A program made the position numbers and the translations under genes. The notes beneath the pieces were generated by a model. The model had not been told where the DNA came from. It saw only the letters and a list, made by a program, of their open reading frames with translations, and did no database searches. Source: Misgurnus anguillicaudatus (Eukaryota > Chordata > Actinopteri > Cypriniformes > Cobitidae). From it: a stretch of DNA of 64,000 nucleotides. The stretch lies in assembly GCF_027580225.2 (NCBI RefSeq), contig NC_073339.2, forward strand, positions 44,224,501-44,288,500, written 5' to 3'. Positions 45,977-57,870 of the stretch are shown piece by piece. Every line of letters begins with the position of its first letter. Within the stretch, counting starts at the first letter, position 1.

Positions 45977-47069
45977 TGTAGATCATTTAATTCTAAGGGT
46001 AAATCCTAGGGTTGTACATGGACATGTAAAACTTGTTCTAGATAATTGTTGCACCTAATAAAGCCACAAACCATCTATATAGATATCAGATTTATTTTAC
46101 ATATTATTTCAATACATTCTTTGTCATCTTTAACAGTTTGTGATTTTCTCAGATGGTACATTCATTGAACGGTTAAACGTTCTGCTGTCTCATTTTATTT
46201 GCACAGACCTATGATGATGTTACACCTTCTGGAAATCTCATGAAACGTCCCACTCATGGCCTCGTGTCCGCTTCCGTATTTGGCTAAAGAAACAAGTTGT
46301 ACCTCACTTCACCACATTAAACAGTAGGCAAGTTTGGTCGGCCTCGTCCTGCCAGTTTACAGTCTCAACCAATGTTGTCTGTCTGGGGTGTGACATCACT
46401 CGCTCACTGTATGCACATGTACCATGAGGTTTCAGGAACCACGAGAAGTCGGAAAGATTTTATTTTCTCTCTTGGCTCCATGCTGACAAAACCAGACTTG
46501 TTTGCAGTTAGTCTGCTAAAGTTATGTAAGTTATGTCACTTCTCCTTTTAGAAGGTGGAGTGATAAACACATCAATGCAAGTTGTGTGTGTGTGATATTA
46601 GACTAGCAAAAGAAGAAGAATCTTGTATAGATTTTTTTATAGATGTTATTCCTGGGATATTAAAATTACTCATTACACTAATATTACTTGGATAGACTAT
46701 TTAGATTTTAATGCTGTTTTTATTGCTCAAAATGTGTGCAAGGTATAAAGTTCAGTTCCTCTTATTATGCAGACTTATTTTACAGATTAATGAACAATTC
46801 AAGATTTAGTAAAGCTATAAATTACCGTAAAAAAAGTTTTACATAACTTATTTAGTTATTTTTTCACATTTCAGATAGTAAAATGTAAACATTAGAAATA
46901 AAACACATGTAACTTTAGGAAGAATAAAAATAACTAAACCAAATCAGTTACATTTTAACATTTTCAAACTAATCATGCTTTGCTCATTTTTACAAAAAAA
47001 AAAAAATCCTCTTGACCCTTTATCAACCAACTTCTTAAGGTTTCACCTTGAGAAACTATTGATAGAGAA
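45977..47069. other. Intergenic, no gene seen
   Basis: 46190-46560 is unique and moderately GC-rich; no splice-framed coding segment found. Confidence 0.4.
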
Positions 47070-48098
47070 GTTTGTCTTTTTTTGTAGAAATATCTAAAAA
47101 TTCTTAAATCAAGATGTATTTTCTTATGAGCAAAATTACCTAAGAAAATAAGTCTAGTTTTTAGACAAAAATATACAATTTAAGTGAATGTGAGCTTAAA
47201 ACAATCAAAAATAAATCTGCCAATGGGGTGAGAATTTTTTTCTTGAATGAAGTGTTTAAGAAAAAAGTTAACTTATTTTTAAGATTTTTTTCTCGCCCCA
47301 TTGGCAGATTTCTTTGCTTGCTTTAAGCACAATTTCACTTAAATTTTATATGTTTTGTCCAACTGTGGGTTCACACCAGACGCGCTTGAGTCTTCAAATT
47401 CACGTCCACCTCGCGTAGTTGGACGCTTGAACATTTTGAGTGTACCCGCTTCATTCGCACGTGAAAGACGTGTGTGAAATTCTAGTCATCGAGACATTCA
47501 TGCGGAAATTTGAGACTCCGTTGGCTTCCTGTAATCACGTCACTACTAGAGCAATTAGCTCCTGATTGGTTAACGGGGAACGTTTTTCAATTCGCACCAT
47601 TTGCGTGAACTAAACTACAAAAACATTATTTTCAACAAAAAAATGTCTTAGTATTTTTGTCTTGTTTGTCAGTTAAAATATCTAAAAATTCTTAAATTAA
47701 GATGCTTTTTCTTTATGAGCAAAACGACCCAAGAAAATAAGTCTAGTTTTTAGACCAAAAATATCAAATTTAAGTGATTTTGTGCATAAAACAAGCAAAA
47801 AAAAAATCTGCCAATGGGGATATTTTTACTGAAAACAAGACAAAAATACGAATTTTTTTTCTTGAAAATATTTTTTTGCAGTGTTGACACACGAATGAGG
47901 CGGAAACGCCTCATTCGCGCCGTGAGATTTCCAGACGCGCCCCAACACGTCTTTACATTGACTTAACATTGAAATGACTTGCGCTTGATGCCTCTACCGT
48001 GGCTGGTGTGAACGCAGCATAAAAACCTCTTAGGTCATTTTGCTCATCAAGTAAAAGCATCTTAATTAAAGAATTTTTAGATATTAATTTTTGCAGTA
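47070..48098. mobile_element. Three-level nested insertion
   Basis: Outer: a CACTGCAAAAA-family copy (left half about 47070-47360, right half about 48020-48098 ending TTTTTGCAGT). Middle: an element with ends GGGTTCACACCAGACGCG and TGGCTGGTGTGAACGCAGCA (about 47366-48020). Inner: a second CACTGCAAAAA-family copy (about 47625-47883) ending TTTTTTTGCAGTG. The order of insertion is read directly from the interruption pattern. Confidence 0.75.
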
Positions 48099-48970
48099 TA
48101 TTGCCCACATAAATGACAATGCATTGTTAAACAGCATTTTGTGCCCACATTTGGATCATTTCTATCAACACAACAATGACAAATATGTCTCCAGAGGTCT
48201 GCATTCCTTCCCAAACATATCTTATGGTTGCTGGGAAATACCTTAATTAGCACCGGGTCTACGCCTACGACTGAGTCTGAGTCATGCAGAGGACTTTGTT
48301 AAAGTCTAGAGAAAGTTTCACCCCCGGGTTAGAGTCCGACAGAAGCCAGCATGCTGACTGGTGTTTCTACACAAATCATTTTGTCTTTGTGGAGTTCCAG
48401 TGTTAAAATGAGAGTCAAGGGTGCGGTTGATGACTGGGTCCATTTTGAAAGTGCGAAACAGACTCTGTGTGCAGTATTGAAACATTTTTGGTAACATCCT
48501 GGACCGGAACAGACAGGCCAGTGTTAAATACTGGGTAAAGAGTCTGCTTTCGGTGGGTTGCATGAGATGTGACTTATATCTGTATCTCAAGTATGAATTT
48601 CAACTGATGCAAACTAGCAATTTCAAGACATTAACTGGAATTGGTGTGACTTGTGGGAGTGTAATGGAAAATGGCACTGGAATGTGTATTTAGTTTATTT
48701 TTTCAGTTTAAAACTATTCTGGCATTGGGGTGCAGACCTATGCCAAGCACAAAACTGTATGATTTAATCAACTGTATATAGGTCAAGGATTCCCACCCAT
48801 GTGTATGTGTACCCTAGAGGATATTAAACAGGTTTAAGAGGGTACTTGGATGGATTTAAACTTTGTTTTTTTAAAGCTATAAAACAGAAATTATGACTTC
48901 CAGTAAAAATTCAGGAAGGTGAAACTGCTCGGTGGGTCGGATTGAATTTCTCTAATGTCAGTATAGTTTC
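48099..48970. other. Intergenic, no gene seen
   Basis: Unique-looking sequence. A 90-codon open frame on the - strand at 48318-48590 has no recognisable features. Confidence 0.4.
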
Positions 48971-48974
48971 TTAA

Positions 48975-49516
48975 AGAGCCCCAATGGTCCGATTCACATT
49001 TTTACATTTCCTTTGGTGTGTAAATGTGTATTAGTTCATGTTAATGATATGCAAAAGATACAAACCCCAAAGTAAACGATGACAAGAGTTATCATCTCCA
49101 ATGTAAATCTCTTTGGACTACAACAAACACACGGATTGTAGGCAACATTTTACCTCTTGGGATTGGTAATGTAGACAAGACCAACATTATCATAATTCCT
49201 CCCGCTTGGATTCAGCCTGTAAGTTAACTCATGTTAGCATTGCATTGTGAGCGAATCTTTCAAACATGGTAAGTAGCGTCACATTTCCAGCGGACATCAG
49301 AGGTATTCAGACCAATCACAGCGTACAGATTAGCTGGTCAATCAGGGACGCAGCGCTTTTCAAATCAGTGTGTTTAGGAAGAGAGTGAAATCTGGAGCTA
49401 CAAAAATGTACGGTATGTGAAAAATAATGTGTTTTTTAACCAGAAACCACGCAGACACATTGTATTATACCAAATACACAAAATAACGTTGTTTTTTGTA
49501 ATGAAATAGGTGATCT
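48975..49516. mobile_element. 542-bp TTAA-flanked MITE (AGAGCCCCAATGG end)
   Basis: Left AGAGCCCCAATGGTCC, right GAAATAGGTGATCT (inverse AGATCACCTATTTC), flanked by TTAA at 48971-48974 and 49517-49520. No coding capacity. The terminal repeats are degenerate. Confidence 0.6.
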
Positions 49517-49520
49517 TTAA

Positions 49521-50029
49521 CAAAGTTAAGTATGTAAAGTAGCCAACTATAATGTTTAAAACAGAGATGGCGATAGAGAGGTAAAAGTTACAGATTGCAG
49601 CTTTGAGGTCTTTTCACATCGACTGCGTGTATTTGCCACAAATGTTCGACACTTTGTCGAATTTTCGACAATTGATTTCTATGAATGACTTCACACTGGC
49701 CATGGTTATTCGTGCCATTAAAAAGCAAAGTTGAATGTGCCGAATTTTCCCCCATTTTCGCCCAATGAATAAAATGGTCGACCGATGAGGTCTGACCATT
49801 ACAAGGCGTACAATCGCTGCATCCTTGATGTAAAGACATCGTGGTCAATCTGTAAAGGCCTTTAGAATGTATTTATTTATTGCTAATTTGGTGTTAATTA
49901 AAAAGTATTGAACTTGCACGGTTGTGGGCGTACATAAGAAATAAATGTTAAGAATCACTGGTCTTTGCCCACTAACAAAAATACCATAGTAGTATCATAT
50001 TTTTTGTGCATGTAAATTAGAGTGGTCCT
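49521..50029. other. Intergenic with a short imperfect fold-back
   Basis: About 49605-49850 contains TTTTCACATCGACTGCG and TTCGACACTTTGTCGAATTT words suggesting a degraded element. No gene. Confidence 0.35.
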
Positions 50030-51141
50030 TATTTTTCAACTTTTAAAAGTTTATGCTCTCACCTCACCAATATGTTTGAGTAAATAAATAAAAATAATAA
50101 TAATATTTAGAGTTTGCTCAAGACCTTTGAAGTTTACCACATTCGCGTACTATTATGTAATACTTTGTGCTAGCATGTATAATTTTTTAATAATACATAC
50201 TTATGGCAGCGATGGACTCTTTTGACTACCCAGTCTCCTGAGGATGCGTATAAATAGCACGAAGTGCAAAACTTGTGCAATACATACGCCAAATTCCACT
50301 TTGGCGTGCATATGATACGCAAGTCCTTCCTATTCACTTAAACGGTGCATCTTTTTTTTTGTTGTTTTATTTATTGGTTTCTCAATCTTTTTCTGTTTTT
50401 TAAACCATTTTCACTTGGGTTTAGGGTTAGATTTTAGATTTGCTTAATGAGGTTATTTCATATACAGGTTTCTCCATGTTTTTGTCTATATTTAAGCCAT
50501 GGTCGCTTGGAGTTGAGGTTAGAGTTGGGGTTTAGGTTAGGATGTCATTTTTATATAACAAAAAGTTGTTCTAACCCTAAACTCAAGCGAAAATGGTAAA
50601 AAAAGCAAAAACATTGAGAAACCAATAAATAAAACGACAAAAAAAGATGCACCGTTTAAGTGAATGGGAAGGACTTGCGTATCATATGCACGCCAAAGTG
50701 GAATTTGCCGTATGTATTGCACGAGTTTTACACTTCGTGCTATTTATACGCATCTTCAGGAGACTGGGCTCATTTTAGTTGTGATATGTCTTTCAAAGCA
50801 AGAAAGCTTCAATGTGAATGAAGCAAAATAGACAATATACACCGAGACAATGGCTGAAGCGACAAGAAGCAAGTCCGCTATATGGTTACTCGGATCAGAA
50901 GAGACTGGAATAACTGGAACAAAGTTACCCTTCAAGAAGCAAGTTTTATGTGTGTTGTGCGTTTTTAAATGGCACAGTTTTTGCAAAAATATGTGATTTG
51001 GGAAATATTCAAAGGCTTTGAGCAACCTCTAGATATTGTAGGAACAATTCAAAATTTTGCACAGTGTGTTTTTATTGATATCCTAACACATTTAGTGGAT
51101 GAGAGTTGAACATTTCAACAAAAAAAAATAAGGACCACCCA
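50030..51141. mobile_element. AGTGGTCCTTATTTTT element with inner fold-back
   Basis: The outer ends AGTGGTCCTTATTTTTCAAC and AAAAATAAGGACCACCC are inverse copies. Within, 50229-50771 is a second element with ends CCCAGTCTCCTGAGGATGCG and CGCATCTTCAGGAGACTGGG, long palindromic arms, and a core shared with the hAT MITE at 9638-10168. Confidence 0.7.
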
Positions 51142-52860
51142 AATGTACATTATAATTACTACAGCACATTTTTTAAATGTACTATAAGTTTTTGTCCAAC
51201 TCAGTAATTAAAAGGTTGAGCTTTTTCTCAATAAAAATAGTTCATATAAATGCTAGATTCTTGTTAAAGCCTCTGTGCTCTTGACATTGAATGTTATGAA
51301 ACCATTCAGCCCATCCTTAAATATTAAAAGGGGGTCAGATGTTTATTTAGTCTTGTTTATGACCAGAAGTGATTTGGATGTCCTAGCCTTACTAAAACTC
51401 ATTTTGTGTGGTCTCTAAGGTAACATTTGCTCACTTTAAATGATGCTTGCCCGAAGACTGGCTGTTCCCAGACAAAGATTTACTTGAGGAAGCAACAGTT
51501 TCATGTCCACTAACTTACGTTAGTTCTGAAACAAAGTGAATGTTCCCGATCCTTTTAAAGTTCGCTCTCCTGATAAAGTCTGATAACATGATCATATCAG
51601 ATAAACTGGCACATTTTCTCATACGCAGACAGTCTGGATGCCGAAGTATCAGGGCGTGTATGAACGCAATCGTACAGCTGTTCGGTTACGTCACGCTCGG
51701 TTTGAAAAGGACATCAGATGCAAATTCCTAAAGAAATATTTTTAAAAGCTGTTAACTGTGTGAAGCTGTCTCAATGGCTCATTTGGTTTAAATTACTAGT
51801 AGTTACACACTAAAGTGCAAGATAGACTCATTTCTGATAAGTGAGATCAGATTGACTTAAAAGCTTTAAATACCCAACTGATTTTGGAACATATATTATA
51901 TATACTTAAAACTATATGCCAAAGGGGTAAACATCTGTAAGATTCTTGTGTTCTCAACATTTTCTACAGCTTTATAGAATTTGTACTGTGTGTTTATTGG
52001 AAAATTGCAGATAATTAAGACATTACGTTGAATGGCTGAACATGATTTCTGGATCAACTGTCTTGCTCCCTGAACAACATTCCCACTGATCAGTTAAGCG
52101 ATAGGCAAAGATTGCTTCTAGGGTTTTTGAGTGGGTTGATGCTTGAACAGTCTTAAATCTATAATTTCATCTATAACTTGAATAACCTGTATGTCTATCC
52201 ATTATCTGAAAAAGGAATATATATGACTCCAGTGGGTTAATATATTAACTAATTCCACGCCAGCCTTTTTTTTTTTTAAAGTTGCCCACAAGCATTTTTT
52301 TGCAAGGCTTTGAACCAGTTCACGGAACAAAAACGAAAACCAGAAACTTTTGATGTTTTGCAAGGAACAGAAACAAAACCAGAAACTTTCAAAAAATATA
52401 TTTATTATTTATTTAAAATAATGGTAACCGGCTAATACTGTTATTTTTCCGTTCTTTGACAAGATTTCTGTCTAATATGTCTCGGTGAAGTTCCCTTCCG
52501 GTCGCCGTTGACTCATCTGAGAAATGGGAAGCTTGCCACCAGCAAGTAGCCTACTCAAGCCCAAGTCTCTAATGCTCAATCATAAGAGGTAAATATCTAC
52601 CAAGTATCTCAAGATGTTCGTTTTTTTTAGTACTAATTAGTGGTGTATCGGATCGCAGTTGATCATGATCCGTACAGATCACGACCCCCAGTTTGGCTTG
52701 CATGTGATTTGCGGATTAAAATGCAAATTTAAAATAGGGTGAAAGTTGATTATTTGCACGTGTTTCAAAGGTTTGCAAATGTTAACACTTAAGTGATTTT
52801 AAACAATTTAACCGCAAAGAGGCGCTAAAGTGAGCCATTTTCTTTATGCACAGACACACA
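51142..52860. other. Intergenic, no gene seen
   Basis: Mostly unique. Near 52640-52720 is a repeat fragment (GTGTATCGGATCGCAG, CATGATCCG). No exon supported. Confidence 0.4.
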
Positions 52861-53933
52861 CAGGGCCGGAGTGGGACTCGTTTTCAGCCCAGGAGTTTTA
52901 AGCCTTAGACCGGCCCACTGTAGTTCACGACTGACTATTAAAATAATATCATTAAATCATCCATATATATAAGTCTGCAGTAGTGCACTGTTCTCTGCAG
53001 CCTTGCAAAATCATTGTATTTTTCAAATATATAATTTTCAATTTAGCGCAAATACAGTAGCCTAAACAATTATGATTTTTGCCATATTTGTGCAGCCCTG
53101 CCATAAGACATTTTAATATTATTCAAGTAAACTTCTGAATTATATTATTCAAAAACTACTGAAAGGGAACAAATGTGTTTGAGTGTTCCCCTATATTACT
53201 ATTTCTAAAAAATGTGGGTCTTGAGATTACCTGTTGGGGTGATAAAGTTTGGAAACCCCTGATATCATAATAGCCTTTAACAAGAATTATCAAGTATGCA
53301 TTGGAAACAAATAAAAAAAAAACGGTTTTATAATTTTTTTGTACGTATTAGATCATGTCTATTGCCAAATAACGTAGGCTAAGGTAGACCTACATTGTGT
53401 CAAAAAAAGAAAACATCGAAAGTTACATTTGAAACTTAGCATTTTTCAAATAAACTGATGAGTTTTGCATTAAATAGATTTTTGTTCCTCTTGCAATAAA
53501 CAATGAATAATGACTATATAGACGATTCATTGTTCCATCTGTGACTTGGATAAAAAAATACGATTTGTATATCCTTTTCCTTAGAGGCCATTCGAATCAA
53601 GATGTGCTCAAGTTTATTTTAAATATAGACGCGCGGCAAGCGCACTCGAATATAGACACGTCTGAAACAAAACGTGCGTTTTAGATGTTATGAACCCTCG
53701 TGCAAGAATTATTCCAATAAGTGGTGGGGACTCGGGACACAATCAACTTGGAAATAAAGCGGCGATGATATATCTCACCCGCAAATACGCGAATGGAGCT
53801 GCTGTGAGTACTGGCAGCCTAGGATCAGCAACCTTCAACCCGGCGGCATGACAACAACGGCCCCCGTGACCCAAAAAAACAGACCGGCTCACCGGGAATC
53901 CTCCCAGTTCTCCCTATGGCCAGTCCGGGCCTG
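52861..53933. mobile_element. 1.07-kb non-autonomous hAT element with 8-bp target duplication
   Basis: Left end CAGGGCCGGAGTGGGACTC and right end ATGGCCAGTCCGGGCCTG are inverse copies. A perfect 8-bp direct repeat GACACACA lies at 52853-52860 and 53934-53941. No transposase frame remains; the interior is AT-rich filler. Confidence 0.9.
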
Positions 53934-53941
53934 GACACACA

Positions 53942-55464
53942 TGCATTGAATGTGTCTGGTCCAACTCCAATCAAACGTGATTAATCATATGCCCTTCAAA
54001 GATCAGAACTCTTGATGTATAAACTTGAGAGAGAGTTGCACTACTGTGTCTCATACTGTAGTCCATTAAAATACATATGGTAAAAAAAAGCACTAAAAAA
54101 CAACGTAATTTCACTTTATGTGGAGCGACTGTTTATGCTGCACCTTCTTCCCGAAGCGCCGTTTGGAATTCCATGGCATACCACCATTATTTATTTAAAC
54201 GTGCGTGCATTTAATTACAATGTATTGATTGCTAAATATGCTCAAATACAAATATTTTTCTCTCTCTCAAACATATGCTTTTGATTTTTTACATAGTTTT
54301 GGGTTGAAACAACCCAAATAGAGTGTATGCATTGTTATGTTATATTTTCCCGATGGTACTTTTGCTTTTTTTATCGTTGACCTGTTTAACTCAAACAACT
54401 CATTGAAGTCGTATGAACAAAGTCATGCAGCAACACTCTTCTATGACATAAAAGTCTATCATGTGTTGAACAAACTCTAAAAATGTTGGGTTGTTTCAAT
54501 CCATGGTTGGGTAAAATATGGACAAATACAATCGTTGCATATACATTAATCTAGAAAAAGTCCATATCTACCTAACCAGATGTTGAAACAACCCAGCAGA
54601 AATGTTGTTTCAGGACTACGAAAATATAATGATTCAGGTGCAAATCAGGCTTAAAGATTTCCCAAAGAGATTCCAGAAACTACGTAACCGACCATACAGA
54701 TCACAGTATATAACAGGACTCTTTGTTGAACAATGACAGTCACTAAAACAGCAACCGGAAGACATGAGAAAGACAAAACATTGGCGGGCAAGATAGACGT
54801 TGTATTATCTTTCCTGTTGCCAAATGTGATGACTCGGGCCGTTTTTGTTATTGAGAAACATGGAGATATGAAAACATGTCCATTTTAGGCATGTCTCTAT
54901 TACCAGATTCCCAGCGTCTGTGTTTGTTCGTGTCATTTGCCGTTAATATTGGCTCACAAGAACAGACTCAATGAGTACCAGTGGATGGTGAAGTCATCTG
55001 CCATCATCATCCAATAAATCAGCTCTTGTTTGGCATGAAACTATGGTCTGGCCAGGCTAAAATAACCTGGATGTTGTCGCATGCAGAGACCACAGGTGAA
55101 AAGTAATGCAAGACATGGGTAGACACTAAGAAGAAGATTTGGGAAAATACGTTTTGGATTAGTTATCTGCCTGTCTTACAGGTTTTAACTGTATGACAAG
55201 CAGATATCAAAATTCATGTTGCACTGAATTATTTTTATATTACAATTAACAAGAGCGTAGGAAGTGAAACAATTTGACAAATGTCTGCAGGATTTTTTAA
55301 GACTATAGTTATAAAGTTTACGCCCCTGAATTGAATATATATATAGAGATTGTTAATTACTATGTCTATTTAAATGTCTGTGTCAGTTATTGTAAATATC
55401 AACTGGATTGATTTGACTGGAGTTTATCCCTCAAGTTCATATTAGTGTGCTAGTATCAATACAT
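53942..55464. other. Intergenic unique sequence, no gene seen
   Basis: 54770-55100 is a non-repetitive, even-composition stretch that would be my first candidate in this interval for conserved non-coding sequence. GGGTTGAAACAACCCA words occur near 54300 and 54590. Confidence 0.4.
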
Positions 55465-56247
55465 GGGTGATTCTCATGAAACCATTGAAACACCACGGCA
55501 CTAATGATTTTAGCTTTAAAATGTGTAATATAGTAATATTAAAAAGCATCAGAATTAACACAATACTGTGTTCTACCTTGCACAATGTGTGATTTCAACA
55601 TAAGAATTTATAATTGAAAATTTTATCTCATTTTCTGCTGAAATTCTCATTACCGCAATGTGTCCGGCTGTGTTTGAACATGCGTTATGTTGTAATTTAA
55701 TCAAATTAACACAAAAATATTAAGAAAAAAATGGATGTTTTTCTAGACTACTTTAGATGACAGAAAAAATATTTACTGAATATTCATGTATAATAATAAT
55801 GAAGAAAAATGAGGAAAATGATGTGTCCATGCCTGATGTTCTCATCCTCTGCAACACTTTTTTGAGAACAGTTTAAGCACACATACAGAATTTTAATAAA
55901 GTTTGATTTTGAGTGAACAAGCACATGGACCAGTTACTTCAAGATGGCTACCAGGTAAGATCATTTTTTTACAGTTAATTTGAAATATTGTCTTGTCAGA
56001 ATGCTTACACGACATTTTGATGATCATTACCGCAACAGATGCTTATTGCGGTAATGAGATTTTTTAGGACTAATTTTTTTAATTATGTTACAAAAAGTGT
56101 TAAATGATAAGTAAAAGTTTTTAAATTAATGTTCCCATTTACTCCAGACTTTGTTTTTTAATGTCTGGTGGGAAAAAAGTAAATTTAAGCAATTTTTACA
56201 TTTTCATGCTTGACATTTTTAAAACCAAGTTTTCGTAAGAATCACCC
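55465..56247. mobile_element. 783-bp MITE with GGGTGATTCT ends
   Basis: Left GGGTGATTCTCATGAAACC, right GTTTTCGTAAGAATCACCC, flanked by ACAT at 55461-55464 and 56248-56251. The interior repeats CATTACCGCAATG and TTGCGGTAATGAG. Confidence 0.7.
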
Positions 56248-56277
56248 ACATATGTAGTTCACCACATTATTTGTTAA

Positions 56278-57470
56278 AGAATTACTCCACTTTCAAAAAC
56301 AAAATCCTGATAATTTACTCACTCCCATGTCATCCAAGATTTTTATGTCTTTCTTTGTTCAGTATTTTGAGGACAACATTCCAGGTTTTTTCTCCATATA
56401 GTGGACTTTAGTGGACCTCAACATTTTGCAATTTCAATGCACCTTCAAAGAGGTCTAAACAATCCCAATCATGGAATAAGGGTCTTATCTACCATCGTCA
56501 TTATCAAAAAAGTACTTTTAAACCACAACTTCTCGTCTTGCACTAGCAGTTTGGCGCACCAGCGCGGCCTTATGTGTTACATAATCAGTGTTGGGGGTTA
56601 CGCATTACAAGTAATGTGCATTACGTAATAATATTACTTTTCTGAAGTAACGAGTAAAGTAACGCAATACTTTTTAAATGTACACATGAGTTACTTTTTT
56701 AGTTTAATTAATTTGATTAAAAAATAATGTACTGAATTAAACTAAATGTAATCACATTATGCACCCTATGCGTACAAGCCTGTGTGGGAACAGTTTGAGT
56801 CAGAAATGGAGATGGCAGGCCAGAGCTCGAAATTTTTGTGATGAAATATGCAATTTCTGAAAGAGATCAAGAAAAAGTAACGCAAAAATAACTAAAAAGT
56901 AACATAAGCATTACTTTCCATGAAAAGTAACTAAATAACGCAATTAGTTACTTTTTTGGGAGTAACTTAATATGCTTTACTTAAAAAGTAACTTTCCCCA
57001 ACAATGTACATAATCACGTCGAAAGGTCACACGTGTGAAACGCACACTTGCAGACAATTTAAACAATAAACTGACACAAAGACAATACTTAGTATCATTC
57101 CACATACAACAGCGTTGGAACGGTCCTCTTTCTCCACACTTGTAAACACTGTAGCGGCAGTTTCGCAAACGTCATGTGTGACCTTTTGGTGCGATTACGT
57201 AAAAAGGTAGGGTCACGCTGGCGCATCACGAGGCCTTATTATTTTGGAGAAAAATGATTGTTTTGCTAGATAAGACCCTTATGCCTCGGTTGGGATCGTC
57301 TTTGAAGCTGCATTGAAACTGTAAAGGTTGTTGAGATTCAGTAAAGTCCACTATATGGAGAAAAATCCTGGAATGTTTTCCCCAAAAAACGTAATTTCTT
57401 TTCGACTGAACAAAGAAAGACGAACATCTAGTAAATTATCAGATTTTTTTAATGAAAGTGGAATATTCCT
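56278..57470. mobile_element. 1.19-kb TTAA-flanked palindromic element carrying a nested insertion
   Basis: Ends AGAATTACTCCACTTTC and GAAAGTGGAATATTCCT with TTAA at 56274-56277 and 57471-57474. Arms match over long distances (ATATAGTGGACTTTAGTGGA against CAGTAAAGTCCACTATATGG). 56588-57006 is an inserted element (see next entry). Confidence 0.85.
56588..57006. mobile_element. 419-bp AAAGTAACT-rich element nested in the TTAA palindrome
   Basis: Begins GTGTTGGGGGTTACGCATTA, ends AACTTTCCCCAACAATG, and is full of AAGTAACG/AGTTACTT words. The direct repeat TACATAATCA lies on both sides (56578-56587 and 57007-57016), marking the target duplication. Confidence 0.85.
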
Positions 57471-57474
57471 TTAA

Positions 57475-57870
57475 CATAAGTTAATGCATTAGTTAACATG
57501 AACTAACATCAACTTGTATTGATCATTTGTGTATACATTGTGAATATTTCTTGTTGCACTTAAATCATTTTAAAATTAATTTAAACTTTCTTGACTAGAG
57601 AGTCAATGGGGTGAGAAAATTTTACTTGAATTAAGTGTTTAAGAAAAAAGAAATCTTATTTCACAATTTTTTTCTCTCACCCCATTGGCAGATAATTTTG
57701 CTTGTTTTAAGCACGAATTCACTTAAATTGTATATTTTTGTCTAAAAACTAGTATTATTTTCTTAGGTCATTTTGCTCATCAAGAAAAAGCATCTTAATT
57801 TAAGAATTTTTAGATATTTCTACTGAAAACAAGACAAAAATACTAAGTAAGAAAGTCATTTTTTGCAGTG
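57475..57870. mobile_element. Truncated repeat pair ending in a CACTGCAAAAA-family copy
   Basis: 57475-57600 is a CATGAACTAACATCAAC fragment of the GGTAACACTT family. About 57600-57870 is the right two-thirds of a CACTGCAAAAA fold-back ending TTTTTTGCAGTG. The same pairing of families occurs at 21572-22765. Confidence 0.65.

Noticed and set aside
50756..51025. 89-codon open frame with a hydrophobic middle
   Set aside because: Lies wholly inside the AGTGGTCCTTATTTTT element and spans its inner insertion border.
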